Below are positions 33,198 through 42,686 of a DNA stretch of 64,000 bases, one piece after another. Position 1 is the stretch's first letter; each line of letters starts with the position of its first letter. The stretch comes from Flavobacterium sp. HSC-32F16. GTDB taxonomy: Bacteria > Bacteroidota > Bacteroidia > Flavobacteriales > Flavobacteriaceae. Location: assembly GCF_024171645.1 (NCBI RefSeq), contig NZ_JALKAC010000003.1, positions 1 through 64,000 of the forward strand, given 5' to 3'. Made by a program: the position numbers and the translations under genes. The notes under the pieces are model-generated. The model was given only the letters and a program-made list of their open reading frames with translations, had not been told where the DNA came from and searched no databases.

Positions 33198-35336
33198 TTA
33201 TAAACTCTTAATTACAAATTCAGATCTTCGGTTTAATTCGTGTTCTTCTTCTGAACAGGCTTCATCGGTTTTACATTTTATAATTGGCACCGACTCTCCG
33301 TATCCTTTGGCAGAAACTCTCTTGGCTTCAACTCCGGACTGAATAATAAATTCTCTGGTTGAATTGGCTCTTTTTTGAGACAAATCGGCGTTGAATTTTT
33401 CGTTTCCTCGGGAGTCTGTATGCGAGCCAATTTCGATTACCATTCCCGGATATTTCTTCATTAATTCGACAACTCTGCCTAAAACCACTTTAGATTCTTT
33501 ACGAATATACCACATATTGTAATCAAAATAAATTGGATCTGTTTTAATTATTAAACGATCTTTATCTCTTACAACGTCTTTTTCCTTCTCTAAAATTTCT
33601 TTTACTTTTTCGTTCTTTTTAACTTCTGCTGCAACGATTTCAGCTTCTTTGGCTTTTTTCTCTTTCTTCTTTAATTCTATTGCCGCCAGTTCTGTTTTTT
33701 TCTTGTTTTCTTCTTCTATAATCAATTCTTGTTTTCTTTTCTTTTCGGCATTTTCTTTTTCTTCAAGTTTAATTACTTCCAAAGATTTTAATGCCAAAGA
33801 AGCGTCATTAACTTTATCCCTTGTTTTATCTAAAGTTAAAGTTTTAGACTCATTTGTATATTTTTCCTTGAAAGCCGAAACTTTATAAGAAGCTTCGCAG
33901 GAAACGGTAAAACTAAATTTTCCATCGGCAGAAGTCGTAATGGTATTCAGGGTTTTATTCTCTGAATCCTGCAAAATTACAGTTGCATTTTCTAATGCCA
34001 GTTTAGTATCAACATCTGTAATAATTCCGGCAATAAACTGTTTGCAGTCTTCTACAATTAAATCTTTAATTTCTTTAAATTGATAAATATCGTCGCTGCC
34101 CTTTCCTCCTTCCCGGTTTGAGGCAAAATATCCTTCTTTGGTTTCTGAATTGATATTGAATGCAAAATCATCTAAATTTGAATTTAAAGGCAATCCAATA
34201 TTAACGGGTTTTGAGTATTCGTTTCCGTTTATATCAGAGACAAAAACGTCTAAAGATCCATAACCTAAATGTCCATCAGAAGAAAAATACAGTTTATTAT
34301 CTGCGGAAGCAAAAGGAAATTGTTCTCTTTTATCAGTATTTACTAATGGCCCGAGGTTTTTAGGAGTATCAAATGCACCTTTATTAATATTTACTGAATA
34401 AATATCAAAAGATCCCAGCGTTCCCGGCATATCCGAAGCAAAATACAATACTTTTTCATCGGCACTTAAAGCGGGATGTTCTACAGAATAATTTGGGCTG
34501 TTAAAAGGGAGCGATGTAATATTGGTCCATTTTCCTTCTACCAGTTCGGCTTTAAAAATCTGAAGGTGTGAAACTTTTTTATCGTCTCTTTTTTTCGTTC
34601 CGTTTTTAGAATTATTTCGGGTAAAATACATCGTTTTGCCATCTTTGGTAAAAACAGCGTTTGATTCGTGCATTCCGGTTTTTAATTCTTTGGCTAAATA
34701 ATGTACGATAGAATCTGCAGAATTGATGTTCTTCAAAGGAATCGTAACCAAATTTAAATAGGCTGCATTATCCCATTTAAACTTTTTATCAAAAATTCCG
34801 GGTTTTAATTTAACGCCTGCAAAAACCAGATTACCATTGTATTCAACCGCTCCAAATTCTGAATTTGGCGTGTTTATTGGCAGATTTTTTATCTCAAATC
34901 GTTTTCCAATTGCTGTGACATTTTCCAGTGTTTTAATGTCTTTCTCGAAATTGGCACTATCTTCTGTATTAGATGATTTAGCGTAATATTCTTTTAAAAC
35001 TTCATTTGCATCGTTGTAACTATTGGTTGCTTTTAAGGTTTGTGCGTATCTAAAATAGTATTCCCGGCCTAAATCATTATTGTAGTTTTTTACTAAAAGA
35101 CGATAGTAACGCTGGGCTTTTACCAAATCGTTGGTATAGAAATACGAGTCGGCTAAGTTTTTAATTACTTCCTGCGAAGGTCTGTCGTCTGCCAGTTTTT
35201 GATATAAAACGATAGCTTCGGTATAATAAGTTCTGTCAAAAAATTTCTTAGCTCTAACTAATTCCTGATCCTGTGCATTTATAAACTGTATAGAAAATAC
35301 GAATATAATAACGAGTAGTTTTTTCATATTTTTCAT
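33198..35336 (-). CDS. OmpA-family protein with TPR and PD40 repeats
   Basis: 712 residues from the ATG at 35336, which sits right behind the previous stop; an ATG at 35327 is also possible. Signal peptide ends near IQFINAQ. Order: TPR-like helices (RAKKFFDRTYYTEAIVLYQK), PD40/WD40-like propeller blades (VEHPALSADEKVLYFASDMP; REQFPFASADNKLYFSSDG), a carboxypeptidase-regulatory-like domain (IAGIITDVDTKLALENATVI), a charged KKE-rich linker, and a C-terminal OmpA peptidoglycan-binding domain (IEIGSHTDSRGNEKFNADLS, then QKRAN). It lies downstream of PorP/SprF and a type B CTD protein, so it probably anchors that module to the cell wall. Confidence 0.88.
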   Translation of the reverse strand: MKNMKKLLVIIFVFSIQFINAQDQELVRAKKFFDRTYYTEAIVLYQKLADDRPSQEVIKNLADSYFYTNDLVKAQRYYRLLVKNYNNDLGREYYFRYAQTLKATNSYNDANEVLKEYYAKSSNTEDSANFEKDIKTLENVTAIGKRFEIKNLPINTPNSEFGAVEYNGNLVFAGVKLKPGIFDKKFKWDNAAYLNLVTIPLKNINSADSIVHYLAKELKTGMHESNAVFTKDGKTMYFTRNNSKNGTKKRDDKKVSHLQIFKAELVEGKWTNITSLPFNSPNYSVEHPALSADEKVLYFASDMPGTLGSFDIYSVNINKGAFDTPKNLGPLVNTDKREQFPFASADNKLYFSSDGHLGYGSLDVFVSDINGNEYSKPVNIGLPLNSNLDDFAFNINSETKEGYFASNREGGKGSDDIYQFKEIKDLIVEDCKQFIAGIITDVDTKLALENATVILQDSENKTLNTITTSADGKFSFTVSCEASYKVSAFKEKYTNESKTLTLDKTRDKVNDASLALKSLEVIKLEEKENAEKKRKQELIIEEENKKKTELAAIELKKKEKKAKEAEIVAAEVKKNEKVKEILEKEKDVVRDKDRLIIKTDPIYFDYNMWYIRKESKVVLGRVVELMKKYPGMVIEIGSHTDSRGNEKFNADLSQKRANSTREFIIQSGVEAKRVSAKGYGESVPIIKCKTDEACSEEEHELNRRSEFVIKSL

Positions 35337-35337
35337 T

Positions 35338-36264
35338 TTAAAAAAATCTAGGTGATTTATCATATCCTTTCCCTAATAAATCCAAATCAAAAAGCAGCAT
35401 AATTTCGTGAGTTCCTGAATTGAACTGTCCAAAATTGGTAAGCGTATAGTCGTAAGCATAACCTACTCTAAGTGTTGGGGTAATATTTATATTGAACAAT
35501 GCACTTACCGAATCATCGATTCTGTAAGCGGCTCCAAATTCAAATTTTTCGTTATATAAAACATTTGCCGAAACGTCTAAAGTTATTGGCGCACCTTTAA
35601 CAAATTTTGACATAAAAGCCGGTTTCAATTTCAATGCATCATTAAGCTGAAAAACATAACCAGCGGTTAAAAATGTATGTATTTCTTCAGATCCAAAAGC
35701 ATTTATACCTGATTTTTCTTCTACATATTTTGACTTCAACAAATTAGGAACTGATAATCCAACATATAAATTGTCTCTAAAATAATAAGCTCCTGCCCCA
35801 ATGTTTGGTTTTGTTGCGTTTATATTTTCTGCGAAAGCAAAATCAGTTTGCGGATCTGTAAATCTAAATCCGTTAAAATTGCTCTGCATTGACGAAAAAC
35901 CTGCTTTAAGCCCGAGTGAAAGTTTGTTTTTTCCGCCTAATTTTAAAACATAGGCAAAATCAGCATAGACATTATTTTCTTTTTTAGCTCCGTCACCAAT
36001 ATCATCTGAAATAAATGACAGACCCACTTCTATTTTTTCATTAATAGCACTGTGTCCAAAAAAGGTAAATGTTTTTGGGGCTCCTACTGCACCCACCCAT
36101 TGTGTTCTATACAATCCTCCAAAATTCATCATGGCAGGAACTCCGGTTGCATATGCCGGGTTTACTACGCTCATATTGTACATATAATGTGTGTATTCCG
36201 GATCTTGCTGCGCAGAAACTGATAAATAAAAGAGGAAATTTATAAGGAGTATTATTTTTTTCAT
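35338..36264 (-). CDS. PorP/SprF-family type IX secretion membrane protein
   Basis: 308 residues. Signal peptide ends near LSVSAQ, followed by QDPEYTHYMYNMSVVNPAYA and TGVPAMMNFGGLYRTQWVGA, the characteristic opening of PorP/SprF proteins. A beta-barrel outer-membrane protein that helps deliver or hold type B CTD substrates at the surface. It lies between the CTD substrate gene (36297) and the OmpA gene (33198), a common three-gene arrangement, with 32 bases to the former and immediate adjacency to the latter. Confidence 0.93.
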   Translation of the reverse strand: MKKIILLINFLFYLSVSAQQDPEYTHYMYNMSVVNPAYATGVPAMMNFGGLYRTQWVGAVGAPKTFTFFGHSAINEKIEVGLSFISDDIGDGAKKENNVYADFAYVLKLGGKNKLSLGLKAGFSSMQSNFNGFRFTDPQTDFAFAENINATKPNIGAGAYYFRDNLYVGLSVPNLLKSKYVEEKSGINAFGSEEIHTFLTAGYVFQLNDALKLKPAFMSKFVKGAPITLDVSANVLYNEKFEFGAAYRIDDSVSALFNINITPTLRVGYAYDYTLTNFGQFNSGTHEIMLLFDLDLLGKGYDKSPRFF

Positions 36265-36296
36265 TTGAAAATTATATTAAATAATATAAAAGAGAT

Positions 36297-38912
36297 TTAT
36301 CGATTTAAATAAAGACGGCCTTGTTTGGGCGGTTTATTGTCTTTATTAAAATGCAGTACATAAAAATAAACTCCGTTTGGTGCAACTCCGCCTGCAATAC
36401 CCCTTTTTTCATAATTCATTCCATCCCAGGCTGGTTTATTATTATCTCCTTTATACATTCCGTTTCCGTATCTATTAAAAATTTCAAGCGTATAATTCGG
36501 ATATAGAAATTCAATATCTTTTATTACAAATGAATCGTTTATGCCGTCTCCATTTGGCGAAAATCCATCAGGAATAAAAAAGTCGTTAGGTACATTATCA
36601 CAATTTGTTAACGTAACTGTAACTTTGATATATTCTGACGAAAAACAATCTGAACTTGGGAAATTAAATCCATAATATTCTCCTTGTTCAATTAATGGTG
36701 TTGATGCCGCTAATAAATTCCCGTTGGTTTCTGCATCGTACCAAACTACAGTTGAAGATGCATTGGTATGGTTCGATAAGTCAGCAATTGTGGGACTGTT
36801 TAATCCACAGAAATTTTGTCCGTCTGCATTTAATTCCGGTGCCGGAGAATCGTTTACTGTCACCAAAACCATTGCAGGTTCTGATGTACAGCCTGCAGGA
36901 GAAGTTTCTCTAACAAAATAATTCCCAGATTCCAGAATAGAAGTACTGGCTAAAGGTGTTGTAGCCGTTGGCGAATTGTACCATTTATATTGATTTCCGT
37001 TTGGCACTAAATTAGCTACTGCCGCTTCATCAACTTTACAAAATGGCTGTGGGTTTACAATAGGCGGAGCGGGAATTGGATGTATAATAAAACTATCTAA
37101 AACGCTGTTTAGATTAATATCGCAATTGGTGCTGTTATTCTTTAAATTAGTCAATGAAATAATTGTCGATCCAGTATTTAAAAGCAAACCTGATGGTAGT
37201 ATAAATTCGGTTTTTCCATTAGAAACAGGTAAAATAATTGTTTCTAAAGAACTTAAATTACTATCTAGCAGCATATACGAAATGGTTACATCTGTCAAAG
37301 TTCCTAACCCGGAAACTGTTACCTTAACAGGATCGTTAAGGCAGTAGTCGTTAACTAAAACTGTTACCGTTGCTGCGTTTGGCAGAGGATTGATAATTAA
37401 ATCTCCTCTTATTGTGGCAGTGTTTGTACAGCCTGTTTCATTATTTGTGATATTAGTAATGGTTATAATTGATACACCACTCTTTATATTTAAACTTCCT
37501 GGAATGCTGAAATTTGAATTACCGCCTACAACCCGAATATTTGCCGTTTGACCTAGGGCCGAATTATCTCCCGAAATATTATATCGAATAGTATAATTGC
37601 CGTCTGCCAAGCGTAAAGCATTTGTAAGCTGTACTAATGCACTTTTGTTTTGACATGTGGGTTCTGGAGTCAGGATTGCGCCTTCTAAATACGGCAGGGT
37701 ACGAATTTCTAAATCTGTAGATAAATCATCTATAATATTACTGCAGGTTCCTTTGCTAGTAACGTCAACAATTCCGGTCACGGTTACATAAAAAATTCCA
37801 ACTTGCCTAAAATAAGAAGAACGTAAAGGGAAACTAAGTTTACCATTTACAAAAAAAGCCTGAATGGTTTCTGTTCCTCCGTTAGGTCCCGAAACATTAA
37901 AAGTTACTTTATATTCAGCATCAGGAATAGCTTCTGCTCCTTGAGTAATTGTTGCTGTATATACTGCTGTTGCTATTTGATTTTCGCAAATATCTTTCTC
38001 AATTTCAATCTTCGATCCAGTAAAATCTAATCTTTTTTCGAGTGTAATAGCTATAGATGTAGATTTATTAGGACAATTGTCATCTTCAGATAAAACGGTG
38101 TAGTTATACGTATACGTGCCGGGGCCATTAACTGCAAATACTTGTTTAAGATCGACAATTGGGTTTGATGAAGAAGTAACTCCCATACCACTCCATAGTC
38201 CTCCAGGATCTTGACCAGACAATAATGTCCTCAAATCAAAAGCAGTATAAGTGTCTAAATCAGTAGTTCCGCATAAAGTTAAATCTCTTCCAGTTCCTGA
38301 AACCGGCGCTCTGAAAACGGTAAGAATGATAGAAGTTGATAAAGGTGCTGTGTCACATCCCGGAACAGGAGGCACTGTATAGGTAAATTGATAATTACCC
38401 TTCATATAAGTTATTGTAATTAACTGGGGGACAACTTGACCTAAGCTATTTGTCCATACTCCATTTGTGTGTGGACTGATAACAGTACTATTGAATGCTG
38501 AAAATAAATTATAGGTGTTTTCGTCACTGCATTTTGTAGCATATGGAGCCGGATAGCCTTCGAAAGCCCCAATTGTAACAAAAACTTTTGCTGTATTATT
38601 AGTGCAGCCTGTACCAGGAGCTGTATAAGTATATTGGTAAGTTCCTCCCGCTCTAATAGCTTGTCCGTTTAAGATTCCTGTTGAAACGCTCAAACCTTTA
38701 GAGCCATTATCATCAGACCATGTTCCGCCTGGGGTGGGACTTCCTCCTAAATAGGAAAACAAAGGAATGGTTCTATTTGAGATATCTTCAACATTACAAA
38801 TAGTTACAGAACCATCTGTACCAGCGCATTGTGAATAAATTTTTGGAGATAAAACCGTTAAAAAAACAAAAAACAATAAAAATTGTAAGAAATTAATGTA
38901 GTTTTTGACCAT
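36297..38912 (-). CDS. large surface protein with type IX type B sorting domain
   Basis: 871 residues. Signal peptide at 1-27 (ending near SPKIYSQ), then Cys-containing repeats (CAGTDGSVTICNVEDISNRT; CGTTDLDTYTAFDLRTLL) and PKD/Ig-like segments (PAPELNADGQNFCGLNSPTI). The C-terminus carries the CHU_C/gliding sorting domain: FFIPDGFSPNGDGINDSFVI, LEIFNRYGNGMYKGDNNKPA, APNGVYFYVLHFNK. Type IX secretion should export it, with the PorP/SprF protein next door as partner. A role in adhesion or gliding is typical but not shown. Confidence 0.93.
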   Translation of the reverse strand: MVKNYINFLQFLLFFVFLTVLSPKIYSQCAGTDGSVTICNVEDISNRTIPLFSYLGGSPTPGGTWSDDNGSKGLSVSTGILNGQAIRAGGTYQYTYTAPGTGCTNNTAKVFVTIGAFEGYPAPYATKCSDENTYNLFSAFNSTVISPHTNGVWTNSLGQVVPQLITITYMKGNYQFTYTVPPVPGCDTAPLSTSIILTVFRAPVSGTGRDLTLCGTTDLDTYTAFDLRTLLSGQDPGGLWSGMGVTSSSNPIVDLKQVFAVNGPGTYTYNYTVLSEDDNCPNKSTSIAITLEKRLDFTGSKIEIEKDICENQIATAVYTATITQGAEAIPDAEYKVTFNVSGPNGGTETIQAFFVNGKLSFPLRSSYFRQVGIFYVTVTGIVDVTSKGTCSNIIDDLSTDLEIRTLPYLEGAILTPEPTCQNKSALVQLTNALRLADGNYTIRYNISGDNSALGQTANIRVVGGNSNFSIPGSLNIKSGVSIITITNITNNETGCTNTATIRGDLIINPLPNAATVTVLVNDYCLNDPVKVTVSGLGTLTDVTISYMLLDSNLSSLETIILPVSNGKTEFILPSGLLLNTGSTIISLTNLKNNSTNCDINLNSVLDSFIIHPIPAPPIVNPQPFCKVDEAAVANLVPNGNQYKWYNSPTATTPLASTSILESGNYFVRETSPAGCTSEPAMVLVTVNDSPAPELNADGQNFCGLNSPTIADLSNHTNASSTVVWYDAETNGNLLAASTPLIEQGEYYGFNFPSSDCFSSEYIKVTVTLTNCDNVPNDFFIPDGFSPNGDGINDSFVIKDIEFLYPNYTLEIFNRYGNGMYKGDNNKPAWDGMNYEKRGIAGGVAPNGVYFYVLHFNKDNKPPKQGRLYLNR

Positions 38913-39047
38913 AAATTATTATTTTCGTTAAACATAATAAAATATGTGTTTACTTTCGTAAAAAACTTAATTTTCTTATTAATTTTATAAATATGTAGAA
39001 AGTAATTTACAATTTTTCAAATCAAAAACTAATTCATAAAAAAGCAA

Positions 39048-40373
39048 TTACAACTCATCTTCTAATTTGAATCTAAATTTTAAAACAAGGCTGTTTCTCT
39101 CCACTTCAATAGTAATCCAGATAACTTCTTCGGACTTTAAAAGCTGATTTATCTGCTGTAAGGAATATTTGTACGGTCTTTCGTTATTGATACTTACAAT
39201 AATATCGCCTTTAAGTAAACCGCATTTTTCAGCAGCTGACTGTTTTCTAATATTAACGATTTCAAAAATGGGTTTTAATGAAAATTTATATCTAAAATTT
39301 CCTCCATTATTTTGATTCATTTCGCTTTCGTTTAATGATGTAGCAACTTGAACTGTCTCTAAGTGAACCGTTTCCTGAACCCACTGCAAGCCATTATGCT
39401 GAATCGTAATTCCGCTTTTATTATAGGTAAAGGGTTCTGAGAATTTACCATTCTTTTTTAGATATAATTTTTGGTCTTTGTAATCTAATACCACTGTAAA
39501 TCGTTTTAAAACTTCACCTCCAACAGAACCTATTCGATCCGGAACCATTTTTACGTTTTTAATAGATGATGAATCAGGAAATGCTACTATTGGTCTTTTA
39601 AAATCAAATTCATCTATTGAAAACATTTTTATTCTGGCACGATGTCCTTCAATATCGCCGCTGAAACCTTTTCCTAAATAATCCGGAAAATTCTTTTTGG
39701 GCAGCTTTATTTTATTGTTTTCAAAAATCCAAAATGCATCGCTGTTGCCAATATCAATTAACAATTTAGCTTTCACATCTACACTGTCAACCACCGCATT
39801 TGTATATATATAAGGCTTTGATTTTTCTATAGTTATGGGAATGGCTTTAAATTTTTTATTTAATTTATTTCTAAATTTTTCATTATTGGTATGAACAATT
39901 ATTTTTCTTTTTTCGTAGTTAACTTCAACCAGATTGTTCTTGAAAAATTTATAGCCAATTATTCCATTAACCGGAATACCAATATGAGATGAAAGATTAA
40001 AACTTTGGTCCAAAATAACATACAACAGATGATTATCCGATCTTAATCCGTGGGTTTCGAAAGTATTTTTTGTTGATTTCAGTCCTTCAATTTCGTTTTC
40101 AGATCCTAAACCTCTCAGTCTGATTTTTTCGACATTATTAAATTTAACTTCCTGCATTTCATCCATACTAAACAAGATCGTTTCCTCGACGCCCGAATCT
40201 AATAGAAAATTCAGTTCGATTCCGTTTACCTTTATCGGAATAAAAATGAGGTTATTTATCAATTTAAAGGGAATTACGGCCTTTTTTTTATTGCTTTCAA
40301 TAATAAAACTATCTTGAGCTTTTAAGCAAAAAGGCAGCAATAAGCCAAAAAACACGACGATATATTTTTTCAT
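39048..40373 (-). CDS. secreted retropepsin-like protein with PDZ domain
   Basis: 441 residues from the ATG at 40373; the TTG two codons upstream is less likely. Signal peptide ends near LLPFCLKAQ. Two tandem pepsin-like halves: the first has LNFLLDSGVEETILF with the DSG motif (DSG at 59-61 from this start) and IPVNGIIGYKFF. The second reads KAKLLIDIGNSDAFWIF, where DTG is replaced by DIG, then DRIGSVGGEVLKRFTVVLDY. A C-terminal PDZ domain follows (SAAEKCGLLKGDIIVSINNE). The family is periplasmic aspartyl-protease-like; activity is uncertain with an altered second motif. Divergent from the aminotransferase. Confidence 0.85.
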   Translation of the reverse strand: MKKYIVVFFGLLLPFCLKAQDSFIIESNKKKAVIPFKLINNLIFIPIKVNGIELNFLLDSGVEETILFSMDEMQEVKFNNVEKIRLRGLGSENEIEGLKSTKNTFETHGLRSDNHLLYVILDQSFNLSSHIGIPVNGIIGYKFFKNNLVEVNYEKRKIIVHTNNEKFRNKLNKKFKAIPITIEKSKPYIYTNAVVDSVDVKAKLLIDIGNSDAFWIFENNKIKLPKKNFPDYLGKGFSGDIEGHRARIKMFSIDEFDFKRPIVAFPDSSSIKNVKMVPDRIGSVGGEVLKRFTVVLDYKDQKLYLKKNGKFSEPFTYNKSGITIQHNGLQWVQETVHLETVQVATSLNESEMNQNNGGNFRYKFSLKPIFEIVNIRKQSAAEKCGLLKGDIIVSINNERPYKYSLQQINQLLKSEEVIWITIEVERNSLVLKFRFKLEDEL

Positions 40374-40495
40374 TGACAATATTTTATTATAAAATTAGTA
40401 AATATATTTATTATTGTTACATTTTTATAAGTACTCGTATTGTTTACGTTAAATTCGAAAAAAAAATGCAAATTTGCACTTCAATAAAAAATCTC

Positions 40496-41692
40496 ATGCC
40501 AACAATTTCAAGCAAAGGCAGAAACATGCCCGAATCACCGATACGCAAGCTTGCTCCTTATGCAGATTTAGCAAAGAAAAAAGGACACAAAGTGTATCAC
40601 TTAAACATTGGTCAACCGGATATCAAGACACCCGAAGTGGCCATCGAGGCGGTAAAAAATATTGATTTAACTCTTATCGAATACAGTCCGTCAGCCGGAT
40701 ATGAAAGTTACAGAAAAAAATTAGCTCAATTTTACCAGCGCCAAAATGTAAATGTTAACTCAGAAGACATCATCGTTACGACTGGTGGCTCTGAAGCCCT
40801 TTTGTTTGCACTGGCCACGATTACGGATCCGGGAGATGAAATCATTATTCCTGAACCCTTTTATGCTAATTATCATGCGTTTGCATCTTCTACAAGTGCA
40901 ACTGTAGTTCCTTTGGTTTCAACTATCGAAACGGCATTTGCTTTGCCAAGTATCGAAGAAGTCGAAAAACTGATTACTCCAAAAACGAAAGCAATTTTAA
41001 TTTGTAATCCGGGTAATCCAACCGGATATTTATATTCTGAAGCCGAAATCAAACAATTAGCCGGCTTAATTAAAAAATACGATTTGTATTTAATTGCTGA
41101 CGAAGTTTATCGTGAGTTTTTATATGATGGAGATGACGTACATTTTTCTGTAATGAATTTAGAAGATGTACAGCAAAATGTAATCATGGTTGATTCTGTG
41201 TCAAAACGTTACAGTATGTGTGGTGCAAGAATTGGCTGTTTGATTACTAAAAATAAAGAAGTACTGGCAACGGTTATGAAATTTGCTCAGGCACGTTTAA
41301 GTCCGCCAACAATTGAGCAGATTGCCTGCGAAGCTGCAATTGATACACCTCAAAGTTATTTTGACGAAGTAATTAGTGAATATAAAGAACGCCGCAATAC
41401 TTTAATCTCTGAATTGAATAAAATTGAAGGCGTTATTGTAACGAAACCAAAAGGTGCTTTTTATTGCATTGCACAACTGCCAATTGAGGATTCTGATGAT
41501 TTTGCTCAGTGGCTTTTAGAAAGTTACAGCTTAAATGGTGAAACGGTAATGATTGCTCCTGCAAAAGGATTTTATTCGACTCCGGGAATGGGACTGAATC
41601 AGGTTCGAATTGCGTATGTTTTAAACAAAAAAGATCTAATTACAGCAGTAAATATCTTAAAAGAAGCTTTACTGGCGTACAACAATAGATAA
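40496..41692 (+). CDS. PLP-dependent class I/II aminotransferase
   Basis: 398 residues from the ATG at 40496. Upstream in-frame codons would add 41 residues of intergenic, strand-biased sequence and overlap the divergent gene, so they are rejected. Fold type I marks: VYHLNIGQPDIKTPEVAIEA, TTGGSEALLFALATITDPGD, AILICNPGNPTGYLYSEAEI, LIADEVYREFLYDGD, and the PLP lysine K237 in VDSVSKRYSMCGARIG. It resembles aspartate-aminotransferase-like enzymes; the substrate cannot be fixed from sequence. Confidence 0.93.
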   Translation: MPTISSKGRNMPESPIRKLAPYADLAKKKGHKVYHLNIGQPDIKTPEVAIEAVKNIDLTLIEYSPSAGYESYRKKLAQFYQRQNVNVNSEDIIVTTGGSEALLFALATITDPGDEIIIPEPFYANYHAFASSTSATVVPLVSTIETAFALPSIEEVEKLITPKTKAILICNPGNPTGYLYSEAEIKQLAGLIKKYDLYLIADEVYREFLYDGDDVHFSVMNLEDVQQNVIMVDSVSKRYSMCGARIGCLITKNKEVLATVMKFAQARLSPPTIEQIACEAAIDTPQSYFDEVISEYKERRNTLISELNKIEGVIVTKPKGAFYCIAQLPIEDSDDFAQWLLESYSLNGETVMIAPAKGFYSTPGMGLNQVRIAYVLNKKDLITAVNILKEALLAYNNR

Positions 41693-41714
41693 TACAAACT
41701 AAACTTAAACTTTC

Positions 41715-41747
41715 AAAAGACAATAACAATTCGCGTTATTGTCTTTT
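41715..41747 (+). terminator. terminator of the aminotransferase gene
   Basis: AAAAGACAATAAC and GTTATTGTCTTTT form a 13-base perfect stem, 22 bases after the stop. Confidence 0.88.
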
Positions 41748-41878
41748 GTATTTTAGACCAAATTTAAATTATATCTAACAAGGATCGATTAAATAATAAA
41801 AACGATAGAAAAGGTTTCCTATTTATTAATTATCTTTACCGCCTTAAAAAGATATACCCATTATAATAGTAGTTTTTA

Positions 41879-42550
41879 ATGATAAATAACGAAGATTTTT
41901 TAGACGAAATAGGTGACAGTCATTTCAGCAGTAATGCAAAAAACCCTTTAAGAGAGGATGCTTTTGATATAACTGATGAAGAAAAAATAGAAAAAATTAA
42001 AAAAGATGTTGAAAGCATTCTGCAGACTCTTGGAATGGATTTGACAGATGACAGCATAAAAGGAACTCCAAATCGAGTTGCAAAGATGTTTGTAAAAGAG
42101 ATTTTTGGAGGTCTTAATCCTGCAAAACAGCCAAAAGCTTCTACTTTTGACAACAATTACAAGTATGGTGAAATGTTAGTAGAGAAAAACATTACGGTTT
42201 ATTCTACCTGCGAACACCATTTACTGCCAATTATAGGACGTGCTCACGTTGCATATATTTCAAACGGAAGAGTTATCGGCCTATCAAAAATGAACCGTAT
42301 TGTTGAATATTATGCTAAAAGACCTCAGGTACAGGAGCGTTTAACAATGCAGATTGTTCAGGAACTTCAAAAAGCTTTAGGTACAGAAGATGTTGCCTGC
42401 GTTATCGACGCTAAACACCTTTGTGTAAACTCAAGAGGAATTAAAGATATTGAAAGCAGTACAGTAACTTCTGAATTTGGCGGAAAATTCAAAGATCCTC
42501 AAACAAAAAGAGAGTTTTTGGATTATATTAAATTAGATACTCAGTTCTAA
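41879..42550 (+). CDS. folE: GTP cyclohydrolase I
   Basis: 223 residues. Converts GTP to dihydroneopterin triphosphate, the first step of tetrahydrofolate synthesis. Zinc ligands are C111 and H114 in YSTCEHHLLPIIG and a later cysteine in KHLCVNSRGIKD. Also present are GTPNRVAKMFVKEIFGGL and GLSKMNRIVEYYAKRPQVQE followed by RLTMQI. The N-terminal 35 residues are a family-typical variable extension. Followed by a structured intergenic element before cysS. Confidence 0.97.
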   Translation: MINNEDFLDEIGDSHFSSNAKNPLREDAFDITDEEKIEKIKKDVESILQTLGMDLTDDSIKGTPNRVAKMFVKEIFGGLNPAKQPKASTFDNNYKYGEMLVEKNITVYSTCEHHLLPIIGRAHVAYISNGRVIGLSKMNRIVEYYAKRPQVQERLTMQIVQELQKALGTEDVACVIDAKHLCVNSRGIKDIESSTVTSEFGGKFKDPQTKREFLDYIKLDTQF

Positions 42551-42582
42551 TTTTTTACGATATTTCTATTATATTTATGGTC

Positions 42583-42665
42583 TAGCCTAGATGGAAGCAG
42601 CATTCTTTTATAGACTCGTCATTACGAGATAAAAGATATAGCTAACAGCAGGAATAGCTCCTAAA
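42583..42665. repeat. structured intergenic element upstream of cysS
   Basis: A central hairpin is formed by CTTTTAT and ATAAAAG closing on CTCGT/ACGAG with a CATT loop. It is flanked by TCTAGCCTAGATGGAAGCAG on the left and ATAGCTAACAGCAGGAATAG followed by CTCCT on the right. I recall similar elements (AGCC...GAAGC...ATAGCG...GGAcTAGCTCCT) as dispersed in flavobacterial genomes. Could be a repeat element or a small RNA. The cysS start is 22 bases beyond. Confidence 0.55.
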
Positions 42666-42686
42666 AAAAATCAACTAAAAAAGAAT

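Noticed and set aside
40373..40495. Longer N-terminus (41 extra residues) for the aminotransferase
   Set aside because: The extension is AT-driven sequence without conservation, overlaps the start of the divergent gene, and the family begins at MPTISSKGRNMPESPIRKLA.
42583..42665. tRNA or T-box ahead of cysS
   Set aside because: There is no acceptor or anticodon arm pattern, no T-box core sequence, and T-boxes are not expected in Bacteroidota.
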